Of a stretch of 14,894 nucleotides of DNA, positions 7,434 to 13,773 are shown piece by piece. Each line of letters starts with the position of its first letter. Positions within the stretch are counted from its first letter, which is position 1. The notes beneath the pieces were generated by a model that saw only the letters and a list, made by a program, of their open reading frames with translations, ran no database searches and was not told where the DNA came from. Source of the DNA: 20CM-4-69-16 sp035637455 (GTDB lineage Bacteria; Gemmatimonadota; Gemmatimonadetes; Gemmatimonadales; GWC2-71-9); contig DASPXE010000251.1 of the NCBI GenBank assembly GCA_035637455.1, positions 1 through 14,894 on the forward strand. Reading direction: 5' to 3'. The position numbers and the translations under genes are program-made.

Positions 7434-10400
7434 CTACGCCCGCGCCCTGACGCGGAGCACGAATGTGTTCCCGCCAACGAGGTCTGCGCCCTCCTCCTGC
7501 GCCAGAGTAAAAGTGAGGGACGGGCCCGCCGCGGGAGCCGTGAAACCGAAGAGCACGTGCACACCGCCCTCGGGGACGGCAAGCCCTACGATTCTCGCGC
7601 CCTTGCGCCAGTCCTCCAGGACATACACGCGCGAGAGATCGTACGTCTCGAGCAGGGGAGGGCGTTGTCGTTTGAGGCTCTCGAGCATTGCGGCGGTGGG
7701 CTGCTTCGCAGCCAGCCCCTCAATCGGCGTTCCCGGGCGTGCACGACGGAAGCCGTCCACCACGGCTTTCGGCAACAAGATGCCCAGGTTCCAGCCACGG
7801 CCCTTGACCGGAAGGATCCGGATAGTCGGCGCCCTCCTCCCAACACGGCGGAACCAAACGCCCGTCCAGCGAGTCGTGCGCGGCGGCACGTTCACAACGT
7901 GCAGGTTCTTGAGGCCTACACGCTTCTCGTTTCTCACCAGCGCGTTGACGTCGAGAAGCTTCGCCGCCTGCGGAATGGGATCGCCCGCGCACTCCATCAC
8001 GGCGAGCACGCAACTGTGGTCGGCCGCGGCCATGGGCGTGTTCCAGTCCCACGCCAGGACCTCCGGCCTGACAGCCGAAACCGACGGGACGACCTTCGCC
8101 GCTCCGATCGGCTTCCAGACGGCTGTGTTGGCGGGGTCTCCGGGGAACGCGGTCCAGAAATCGTTCGGCAGCGGCGGAAGGCCGGCGGAGGCGTCCGCGT
8201 ACATGAGCTTCACCGTGACATTGGTCGCCGGGATACGTCCTCGGTTATGGACCTGAGCGTACACGCGGTTGATGTTCCCACGCTGCGGGTTGCAGTGCTG
8301 GAGCCGGCTCTCAAACGCGATGTAATCCACATCAGACACGGCCATCTGAAACGCCGGCGGCTTCCCCTCCAGGGCGTCGACCTTGATGTCCGCACACTGC
8401 CACCAGAAGACAGAATCGCCGAGCGACACATACTGGAGCGGATCCTCAAAGGCGGCCGGCACGTTGGACGGCGCCGGCGTCGTGCGGCCGGTGTCCATCA
8501 AGTTATCGCGGAGGAAAATGTCGACATCGGGCATGTTGAGGGTATCAAGCCGGCGTTCCCACAAGCCGCGCCCGTGCGTCGCCGCGCGGAGGAGGCGCGA
8601 CGGACCATGCAGGCGTAGGTCAAACACCGCACAGTTCGGCAGCCCCTCGCTGAAAGGCGACCACGTGGTGCCCGCGTCGGTCGTCCGGAAAACCGCGACG
8701 TCGGTCGCGATGTAGTAGGTGTTCGGTACGCTCGAGTCGATCGCCAGCGCGTTCCCGGGGATGTCAGGCAACCTGGCCACGCCCGTACCGCTGACGTCCG
8801 TCCACACCGTAGCGCCACCCGTGGGCGGCACAACACCGCGCCAAACGTGGGCGATGCCGAAGCCGGACATTACGACAATTACGGTGTTGGCGTCGTCGGG
8901 GCGGGCGACGACGTCCCAGACCCAATGGTTCGGCAGCGGCGCGGCGTGGATCGCCGTGACGGACCAGGCGGCGTTCTGGAAAATGAGCCGGTACACCTCA
9001 CCCTGAGTCGTGCCAGCGTAGATCAGTGTCGAGCTCACGTAGTGGATCGCCGACACCATGCCGGCGATCCCCGGCAGCGCGACCTGCGTCGGCCAGCCCC
9101 CAGTCCCCTGGGCGCTGTCGAGGCTGACGCGGTCCGTGCCAATCGCGATGTTGCTCGAGTTTTGCTGATCGAGCGCAAGCGGCGGATAGAAAAGCGCGCT
9201 TCCCTGAATGCCACCGCTCACGTCAACCCAGCTGCCGAAGAGGCCGCCCTGGGTCGAGCGCTTAGGCGTCGCGGAGTAATAGGTGCTGACAACGTTGCGG
9301 GGCTGGGAGTGATCCACGGCGCAGAAGCCCCCGTCCCCGTCGTCCGCATGAGCGAACACTGGACTGTTCCGGAACTGCTCGGTGCCGTTGTCCTGAGTGC
9401 CGCCGAAGACGACCGCGTCCGATGAGGGGTGGTCGTCCACGAACTCGAACTGAGTGATGCATGGTCCCGCGTTGATCGTGTCCGACCATGTCGCGCCGCC
9501 GTCCGTGGACCGATAGATGCCGCCGTCGCTCCCGGCGTAGATCGTTAGATGGTTGTTAGGATCAAATGCCAGGCAGTGGTTGTCCGGATGGAACGGTCCC
9601 CCGATGTCGGTGATGGTCCACGTGTCGGCCATCGCGTCCCGGGTCGCTTTCCAGAGGGACGTCGCACTGAGGTAGACGATGTCGGGAGTGGCCGGATCGA
9701 CGTTTACCGCGAGGTTGTAGAAGCCCTGGGCCCCGATGTCTCCGTTTGGCAGCGCGATGGGAGTCCATGTGTTTCCACCGTCCGTCGATCGATAGAAGCG
9801 CGCGATCTTGAAATCGCTGTCGTTCGCGATGAGCGCGTAGAGCACCAGCGGATTCGAGGACGACAGCCCGAGCGCGATGCGGCCGAGGTCGGCCGTTGGC
9901 AGCCCCCCGGCGAGCTTGGTCCACACGGGCGCGCCGGCGTCGGCGTTGGTCGTCCGGTAGGCACCCCCCCCGTAGAAAGCGGCGAACGCGGTCGTCGGCG
10001 TCGTCGGGTCGATAACGACGTCCGTCCCTCCCCACGTCGGGAGTCCGCCGAGTTGCGTCCAGTTCAGTCCCGCGTCCGTGCTCCGGTAAAGGCCCTTCCC
10101 AGTGGCCGCGAACAGTCTGGAAGAGGTGCCTGGCGTGATCGCGATGCGCGAGAAGCGGGTACCTGTGAACGTGCCTTGCGCAAGCGTAGCCCAGGTGTCG
10201 CCGCCGTCTTGCGTCTTGAGAACACCGTTGCCGTAGTAGCTGTCGCCGGAGAAGTTGCCTTCGCCGGTTCCGACGTAGAGTACGAGGCGATTCGCAGGAT
10301 CCATCGCGACTGCGCCGATCGCGAGCGAGACCTCATGGTCTGATTTCGCGGCCCAGCTCTTGCCGCCGTCCGTCGTCTTCCATACCCCACCCTGCGCCGC

Positions 10401-10853
10401 ACCGAGGTAGATCGTGGCTGGATCCGTCGGGTCAACGACGATGGCGGTAACACGGCCGGTGACGAGTACACGCGCACTCGAGTAAGTCTGCCCTTTCGGT
10501 ATGGCCGTCGGCCCGAGCTGCACCCAGTTGCTCGCACCGGGCGCCGGGGGCACTGCGCCCGGGCCAGCCGCTGCCGGCCGAGCGCCGGCCATCCGTCGCA
10601 GGTCCCCCAACGCGTCGAGGCGCAGTTGCGGGTACGGTTGCAGAGGTCCTGGTGCCGTGGCAGGGCGACCGGCCTTCTTCCGCACTGGCAACCTCGCCTG
10701 CAGCCGCTCACCCTCGACACGCCGGTCGAGGTTGAGTTCCTCGTGGCGCCGTCCGGGGTCGTCTGCGGGCGGATGCGCTGGCTTCAGGGCTTGGCCCCTG
10801 CGTCGCCGAGCGGTGGTGCTCTTGGCGAGAGAACGCTTCTTACCAGCCCCCAT
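7434..10853 (-). CDS. Asp-box (BNR) beta-propeller protein with CARDB-like C-terminal region
   Basis: 1139 residues. The N-terminal ~105 residues are basic, Pro/Ala-rich and probably disordered, with no hydrophobic signal peptide. Residues about 108-770 form a propeller of the sialidase/sortilin (VPS10, 'glycosyl hydrolase BNR repeat') type. Six Asp boxes of pattern (S/T)-x-D-x-G-x-x-W are seen near 159-167, 213-221, 257-265, 355-363, 448-456 and 723-731, for example 'RSTDGGNTWTP', interleaved with 'VVDPTDPATIYLG'-like strands. After 'ATHGRGLWERRLD' a C-terminal region (about 775-1139) includes 'VYAQVHNRGRIPATNVTVKL', typical of CARDB-like Ig folds. No sialidase catalytic residues can be confirmed, so binding or scaffolding is as likely as hydrolysis. 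Start: ATG with GAGG 9 nt upstream. It is first in the run with GDT1 and M48. Its cellular location is uncertain because surface-type domains occur without a visible export signal. Confidence 0.82.
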   Translation of the reverse strand: MGAGKKRSLAKSTTARRRRGQALKPAHPPADDPGRRHEELNLDRRVEGERLQARLPVRKKAGRPATAPGPLQPYPQLRLDALGDLRRMAGARPAAAGPGAVPPAPGASNWVQLGPTAIPKGQTYSSARVLVTGRVTAIVVDPTDPATIYLGAAQGGVWKTTDGGKSWAAKSDHEVSLAIGAVAMDPANRLVLYVGTGEGNFSGDSYYGNGVLKTQDGGDTWATLAQGTFTGTRFSRIAITPGTSSRLFAATGKGLYRSTDAGLNWTQLGGLPTWGGTDVVIDPTTPTTAFAAFYGGGAYRTTNADAGAPVWTKLAGGLPTADLGRIALGLSSSNPLVLYALIANDSDFKIARFYRSTDGGNTWTPIALPNGDIGAQGFYNLAVNVDPATPDIVYLSATSLWKATRDAMADTWTITDIGGPFHPDNHCLAFDPNNHLTIYAGSDGGIYRSTDGGATWSDTINAGPCITQFEFVDDHPSSDAVVFGGTQDNGTEQFRNSPVFAHADDGDGGFCAVDHSQPRNVVSTYYSATPKRSTQGGLFGSWVDVSGGIQGSALFYPPLALDQQNSSNIAIGTDRVSLDSAQGTGGWPTQVALPGIAGMVSAIHYVSSTLIYAGTTQGEVYRLIFQNAAWSVTAIHAAPLPNHWVWDVVARPDDANTVIVVMSGFGIAHVWRGVVPPTGGATVWTDVSGTGVARLPDIPGNALAIDSSVPNTYYIATDVAVFRTTDAGTTWSPFSEGLPNCAVFDLRLHGPSRLLRAATHGRGLWERRLDTLNMPDVDIFLRDNLMDTGRTTPAPSNVPAAFEDPLQYVSLGDSVFWWQCADIKVDALEGKPPAFQMAVSDVDYIAFESRLQHCNPQRGNINRVYAQVHNRGRIPATNVTVKLMYADASAGLPPLPNDFWTAFPGDPANTAVWKPIGAAKVVPSVSAVRPEVLAWDWNTPMAAADHSCVLAVMECAGDPIPQAAKLLDVNALVRNEKRVGLKNLHVVNVPPRTTRWTGVWFRRVGRRAPTIRILPVKGRGWNLGILLPKAVVDGFRRARPGTPIEGLAAKQPTAAMLESLKRQRPPLLETYDLSRVYVLEDWRKGARIVGLAVPEGGVHVLFGFTAPAAGPSLTFTLAQEEGADLVGGNTFVLRVRARA

Positions 10854-11020
10854 GATGACCGTCCTCGCCCGTTCATCGTCCGCGGCGATGGCCTTCGCTT
10901 GAATCAGGGCAAATGCTAGAGACGATGAGTCAAGCGGCAGTCAGGCGACGCTCGGTGTCCCAACTACTGCACTAACCACGTGGTGACTGATAGGTACGAA
11001 CCAACTGGAAGGATCAGGAG

Positions 11021-11036
11021 GCTGCGCGTTCGCAGC
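11021..11036 (-). terminator. Hairpin at the 3' end of the helix-turn-helix gene
   Basis: GCTGCG-CGTT-CGCAGC gives a perfect 6-bp stem with a 4-nt loop. It begins, read on the minus strand, within the TAG stop of the regulator gene. No T-run follows on that strand, so it would be a weak or factor-assisted terminator, or an mRNA 3'-end stabiliser. It separates the regulator from the propeller gene 180 bp further on. Confidence 0.35.
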
Positions 11037-11536
11037 TATAACGCTTTGAGCGACGGACGGCTCGCGACGCTCGAGGCGACCTCTGCCTGACGTCGTTCAG
11101 AAGAGGGTGAGAACTCTCGCAGGAACTCTCGCTCCACCCACGCCGACCCCCGGATCCTCACCTCTGCCCAGCACAGCCCCGTCACCTCTTTGACCAGACG
11201 ATAGCACGCGGCGGGATAGCGGTCGGCGCGGAACGCCATGCGGCAGAGGGACACGCCGTCGCGCTCCGCGGCCGCGACCCAGGCGAGCACCGTCGCCCAC
11301 TTGGCCATGCGAGGCAGCGACGGCAGCCGCTCGCGCAGCAGCAGGCGTGCCAGCTCGAAGCGGTTGCGCAGGCCGAGCGTCTGGGCCACCCGCTCGGCCG
11401 GGCCGATCGAGCCCTCCGCCAGGCAGATGGCCTCGACGATCGCGCGCGGCACGGGCGCCAAGGTGGGCCGCGCGGCCCGGATGGCGGACAGGGATGTGGC
11501 GAGCATGTGCGACGAATGCTGGAGTCGCCGAGTCAT
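11036..11536 (-). CDS. Small helix-turn-helix transcriptional regulator
   Basis: 166 residues if started at ATG 11536. Two helix-turn-helix-like segments are visible: about 43-72, with 'PAERVAQTLGLRNRFELARLL', and about 94-130, with 'GVSLCRMAFRADRYPAACYRLVKEVTG'. This resembles the DNA-binding half of AraC-type regulators and a class of short stand-alone regulators I associate with Gemmatimonadota. No sensor or effector domain is present. The start is uncertain: ATG 11536, ATG 11506 and GTG 11587 are all in frame and none has a good ribosome binding site. The frame stays open to 12193, but that part is antisense to the barrel gene and is low-complexity, so I exclude it. It is transcribed divergently from the barrel gene, which makes that gene or itself the natural candidate target. 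Confidence 0.6.
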   Translation of the reverse strand: MTRRLQHSSHMLATSLSAIRAARPTLAPVPRAIVEAICLAEGSIGPAERVAQTLGLRNRFELARLLLRERLPSLPRMAKWATVLAWVAAAERDGVSLCRMAFRADRYPAACYRLVKEVTGLCWAEVRIRGSAWVEREFLREFSPSSERRQAEVASSVASRPSLKAL

Positions 11537-11638
11537 GCGGCAGTCACGTGCCAGCCACCGCCGGCTACGGACGCGCGCCCTGCGCACAAACTGTGATAGC
11601 CCTCTCCCGGCGGCCGCTGCATCGTGGCTCCTCACCAC

Positions 11639-11643
11639 GGAGG
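11639..11643 (+). promoter_or_regulatory. Ribosome binding site fixing the barrel gene start at GTG 11648
   Basis: GGAGG lies 4 nt before GTG 11648, the same spacing as in the gene at 1661. This rules out the in-frame GTG at 11624 as the start. The start codon itself sits in a small inverted repeat (ACCGTG-TC-CACGGT, 11645-11658), which might modestly affect initiation. Confidence 0.75.
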
Positions 11644-11647
11644 CACC

Positions 11648-12196
11648 GTGTCCACGGTACGGGATCACCTCATCGGATTGCTCGCCCTGATCGTCGCAGG
11701 GGTCGGCGCGGCGACGCCTGCCGCCGCGCAAGCGTCGGCGAGCCGGCTGACGTACAGTTTTCACGTGGGTTCGGCGCATCCACTCGGGACAATGGATTCG
11801 CTGAACGACGCCAACATCCACGCGGACGTGGACGTCGGCTACCGCCTCAACTTCCTGCCCACCAAAGGGTACTTCAACCTCAAGCTCTACGTGGGATTGA
11901 ACCAGTTCACAGCCGAACCCTTCGTGCTGACCGCGCATCCGCGGTGGGTCAATCTCTCGGCGAACGTCCAGTGGGTGTTTCCCCCGACGCCCAGCGGGTT
12001 GCGGCCGTATCTGCAGGCCGGCCCCGGCAGGTACTGGCCCAAGTCCGGCCCGTCGCAGAACGGTTTCAACGTCGGCCTGGGCGCGCAAGGCCCCATCGCG
12101 CCTTTCAGCCTTGAATTTGGAATCGACATCCACCAGATCCAAACGAAGCCGGTGACACGCTTCGCCACGGTCCAGTTGGGCGTACTGTTCCACTGA
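11648..12196 (+). CDS. Small outer-membrane beta-barrel protein
   Basis: 182 residues. Residues 1-29 form a signal peptide: Arg5, a hydrophobic core 'LIGLLALIVAGVG', then 'AATPAAAQA' with cleavage near residues 27-29. The mature part alternates polar and hydrophobic residues with Gly and aromatic girdle residues ('YSFHVGSAHPLG', 'FNLKLYVGLNQF', 'LRPYLQAGPGRYW', 'FNVGLGAQG', 'FATVQLGVLFH'), consistent with an eight-stranded barrel of the OmpA/OmpW size class. The final residue is His, not the usual Phe or Trp. The function is unknown; such barrels serve as adhesins, pores or structural proteins. It diverges from a helix-turn-helix regulator, and its stop codon overlaps the ribosome binding site of the patatin stub, implying co-transcription. 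Confidence 0.78.
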   Translation: MSTVRDHLIGLLALIVAGVGAATPAAAQASASRLTYSFHVGSAHPLGTMDSLNDANIHADVDVGYRLNFLPTKGYFNLKLYVGLNQFTAEPFVLTAHPRWVNLSANVQWVFPPTPSGLRPYLQAGPGRYWPKSGPSQNGFNVGLGAQGPIAPFSLEFGIDIHQIQTKPVTRFATVQLGVLFH

Positions 12197-12201
12197 GGAG
12201 G
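12197..12201 (+). promoter_or_regulatory. Ribosome binding site pointing to a CTG start at 12206
   Basis: GGAGG directly follows the TGA (12194-12196) of the barrel gene. It stands exactly 4 nt before CTG 12206, which is in frame with the patatin sequence. The same GGAGG-N4-start spacing is used at 1661 (ATG) and 11648 (GTG). The only ATG in the frame, 12275, has no ribosome binding site. Confidence 0.6.
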
Positions 12202-12205
12202 CAGA

Positions 12206-12475
12206 CTGGCGCGGTTCGAGGAGGTCTACGCCAAAGAGCTGGCGCTGATCGCCGCCCGACGCGGCGACAGCTCTATGCCGGGGCAGGACCTCGCCGGCCT
12301 GGCGCTGTCGGGCGGCGGCATCCGGTCGGCCGCGTTCAACCTAGGCCTGTTGCAGGCGCTCGGCGAACGCGGCACCCTGGCCCGTTCCGACTATCTCTCC
12401 ACGGTGTCTGGAGGAGGGTACATCGGTGCCTGCCTCACCGCGCTGTGCGCGGTGGACAGTGCGTCCCCTCGCTAG
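12206..12475 (+). pseudogene. Truncated patatin-like phospholipase, apparently CTG-initiated
   Basis: An 89-residue N-terminal stub of a patatin-like acyl hydrolase. From CTG 12206 it reads through 'RFEEVYAKELALI', typical of the region before the domain. It then has the oxyanion loop 'LALSGGGIRSAAFNLG' (SGGGIR at 35-40) and the nucleophile region 'YLSTVSGGGYIG' with Ser68. Full patatin domains run on for well over 150 more residues and need a catalytic Asp in a D-G-(A/G) motif. Here the protein ends after 'ACLTALCAVDSASPR', so the Ser-Asp dyad is incomplete and lipase activity is not expected. No patatin sequence resumes downstream, where the opposite strand codes for the esterase. Starting at ATG 12275 would leave 66 residues and discard conserved upstream sequence. 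A decayed remnant is the simplest reading; a short regulatory product cannot be excluded. Confidence 0.7.
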
Positions 12476-13758
12476 CGCCGGCTGGTCACGAGGGCCTGGT
12501 AGACCAGCGTGGGAAACTTCCCCCCGATGTCGGTCCGGTTCGGCAGTTGGTTGATCATGAACACGATGACGAGGTGCTCCACCGGATCGACGTAATACCC
12601 GCTGCCGTACGCCCCACCCCAGCTGAACGTGCCCACCGACGCCATCCCAGTGGCACCGTAGCGCTCGGTCGTCTGGAACCCAAACCCGAAGCCGCGTGCC
12701 CCGGTCGAGTCAAACAGCGCGGCTACCTGGTTGTGGGTCATCAGGTCCACGCTGTGCGGCGCCAGGATCCGCGCGCCGCCCAGCTCGCCACCGTTGCGCA
12801 GCATCTCGAGGAAGCGGGCGTAGTCGGCCGCGGTCGAGACCAGCCCCGCGCCGCCCGCGAAGCTCCTGCGCGGACCATCCACGTAATTCCCCTGCCCGCG
12901 CGGGCCAGCGGGGGCGCGCTGCGCGTGATTGGTCGAGTCGCTCAAATACACCGTCGCGAGCCGCCCACTCGCCCCTGGGGGCACGAAGAAATACGTGTCG
13001 TTCATCTGCAACGGACCGGTGATGCGGGTCCGGATCAGCTGGTCGAGCGGCATCCCGGAGGCGCGCTCGGCGACGCAGCCGAGAATGTCGGTGTTGTAGC
13101 CGTACACCCAGCGCTCGCCGGGCTGTGCGGTGAATGGTAGGGAGCCCAGCCGCTCCATCGTCGTACAAATCGGCTCGTCCTTGTCGGCGGTGTACCAGCC
13201 CCATCCCGCCGCGGACCCGAGCCCCTTGGCGGCATAGAGCGGCGCGGCCGGCCCGTCGGTGCCGTACGAGATGCCGGCCGTATGCGTGAGCAGATCCCGG
13301 ATCGTGATCGGTCGCGCGGCGGGCTTGGTGACCAGGCCGGTGTCGCTCTTCGTCGCTACGGTGGTGTGTGCGAACGCTGGGATGTAGCGGCTCACCGGGT
13401 CGCCGACCGCGAGCGCCCCCTCCTCCACGAGCGACAGGATCGCGACCGTGGTGAGTGCCTTGGTCTGCGACGCGATGCGGAACAGCGCGTCACTGGTCAT
13501 GCGGCGCCCCGACTCCTTGTCGAGCCAGCCGACTGCATGCTGGTACACGACGCGACCGTCCTGCAGGACCAGCCCGACCGCGCCGCCGATCTGCCCGGAG
13601 TCGACGTACTGCTGCATGAACCGGTCGATGCGCGCCAAGCGAGCGGGCGCAAAGCCCGCTGGCGCGCCCCCCCTCCGCGCCGCCGGTTGGGTTTGGGCGA
13701 GCAGGCTCGCCGGCGCGACCGCGAGCAGCGCAAGCGCTAGAAGCCGAGTGCGATACAT
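12472..13758 (-). CDS. Secreted serine hydrolase, beta-lactamase/family VIII esterase type
   Basis: 428 residues, full length for the family. Signal peptide 1-21 ('LLALALLAVAPASLLAQ'), so the enzyme acts in the periplasm or outside. The class C beta-lactamase/penicillin-binding fold is marked by Ser97-Gln-Thr-Lys100 in 'FRIASQTKALTT', which carries the nucleophile and general base. 'ITIRDLLTHTAGISYG' and 'ERWVYGYNTDILG' follow, the latter with Tyr219 at the Y-x-N position. The third motif, K-T-G in beta-lactamases, is replaced by W-G-G (380-382, 'FSWGGAYGSGYY'), as in family VIII carboxylesterases such as EstB. Ester hydrolysis is therefore more likely than beta-lactam hydrolysis; the substrate is unknown. 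Start ATG 13758 has GGGAG 5 nt upstream. It lies 15 bp after the VPS10-type gene and is probably co-transcribed with it. Its stop overlaps the stop of the convergent patatin stub. Confidence 0.88.
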   Translation of the reverse strand: MYRTRLLALALLAVAPASLLAQTQPAARRGGAPAGFAPARLARIDRFMQQYVDSGQIGGAVGLVLQDGRVVYQHAVGWLDKESGRRMTSDALFRIASQTKALTTVAILSLVEEGALAVGDPVSRYIPAFAHTTVATKSDTGLVTKPAARPITIRDLLTHTAGISYGTDGPAAPLYAAKGLGSAAGWGWYTADKDEPICTTMERLGSLPFTAQPGERWVYGYNTDILGCVAERASGMPLDQLIRTRITGPLQMNDTYFFVPPGASGRLATVYLSDSTNHAQRAPAGPRGQGNYVDGPRRSFAGGAGLVSTAADYARFLEMLRNGGELGGARILAPHSVDLMTHNQVAALFDSTGARGFGFGFQTTERYGATGMASVGTFSWGGAYGSGYYVDPVEHLVIVFMINQLPNRTDIGGKFPTLVYQALVTSRR

Positions 13759-13773
13759 TTCATCTCCCGCGCC

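Noticed and set aside
7024..8618. Long plus-strand open frames (410 and 353 codons) opposite the GDT1 and propeller genes
   Set aside because: They are antisense to clearly recognisable genes, biased to Arg, Pro and Ala, and show no motif or ribosome binding site.
10928..10933. TTGACT on the minus strand upstream of the propeller gene
   Set aside because: The nearest -10-like hexamer (TAGCAT) is only 9 nt away and nothing suitable occurs at 16-18 nt.
10975..10984. 10-bp palindrome ACCACGTGGT between the regulator and propeller genes
   Set aside because: Short, single copy and GC-rich; no second half-site or spacing relation to a promoter supports an operator.
11537..12193. N-terminal extension of the regulator frame to a 385-residue protein
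   Set aside because: It runs antisense through the whole barrel gene, which has a signal peptide and ribosome binding site. The extra sequence is Arg/Gly-rich with no domain, as expected for a shadow frame in high-GC DNA.
11648..12475. Barrel plus patatin as a type Vd (PlpD-like) autotransporter
   Set aside because: In that system the patatin domain precedes POTRA and a 16-stranded barrel in one polypeptide. Here the barrel is small, separate and upstream, and the patatin is truncated.
12445..13140. Plus-strand open frame of 231 codons over the esterase as a continuation of the patatin
   Set aside because: It is in a different frame from the patatin, shows no patatin motifs and is antisense to an intact signal-peptide-bearing esterase.
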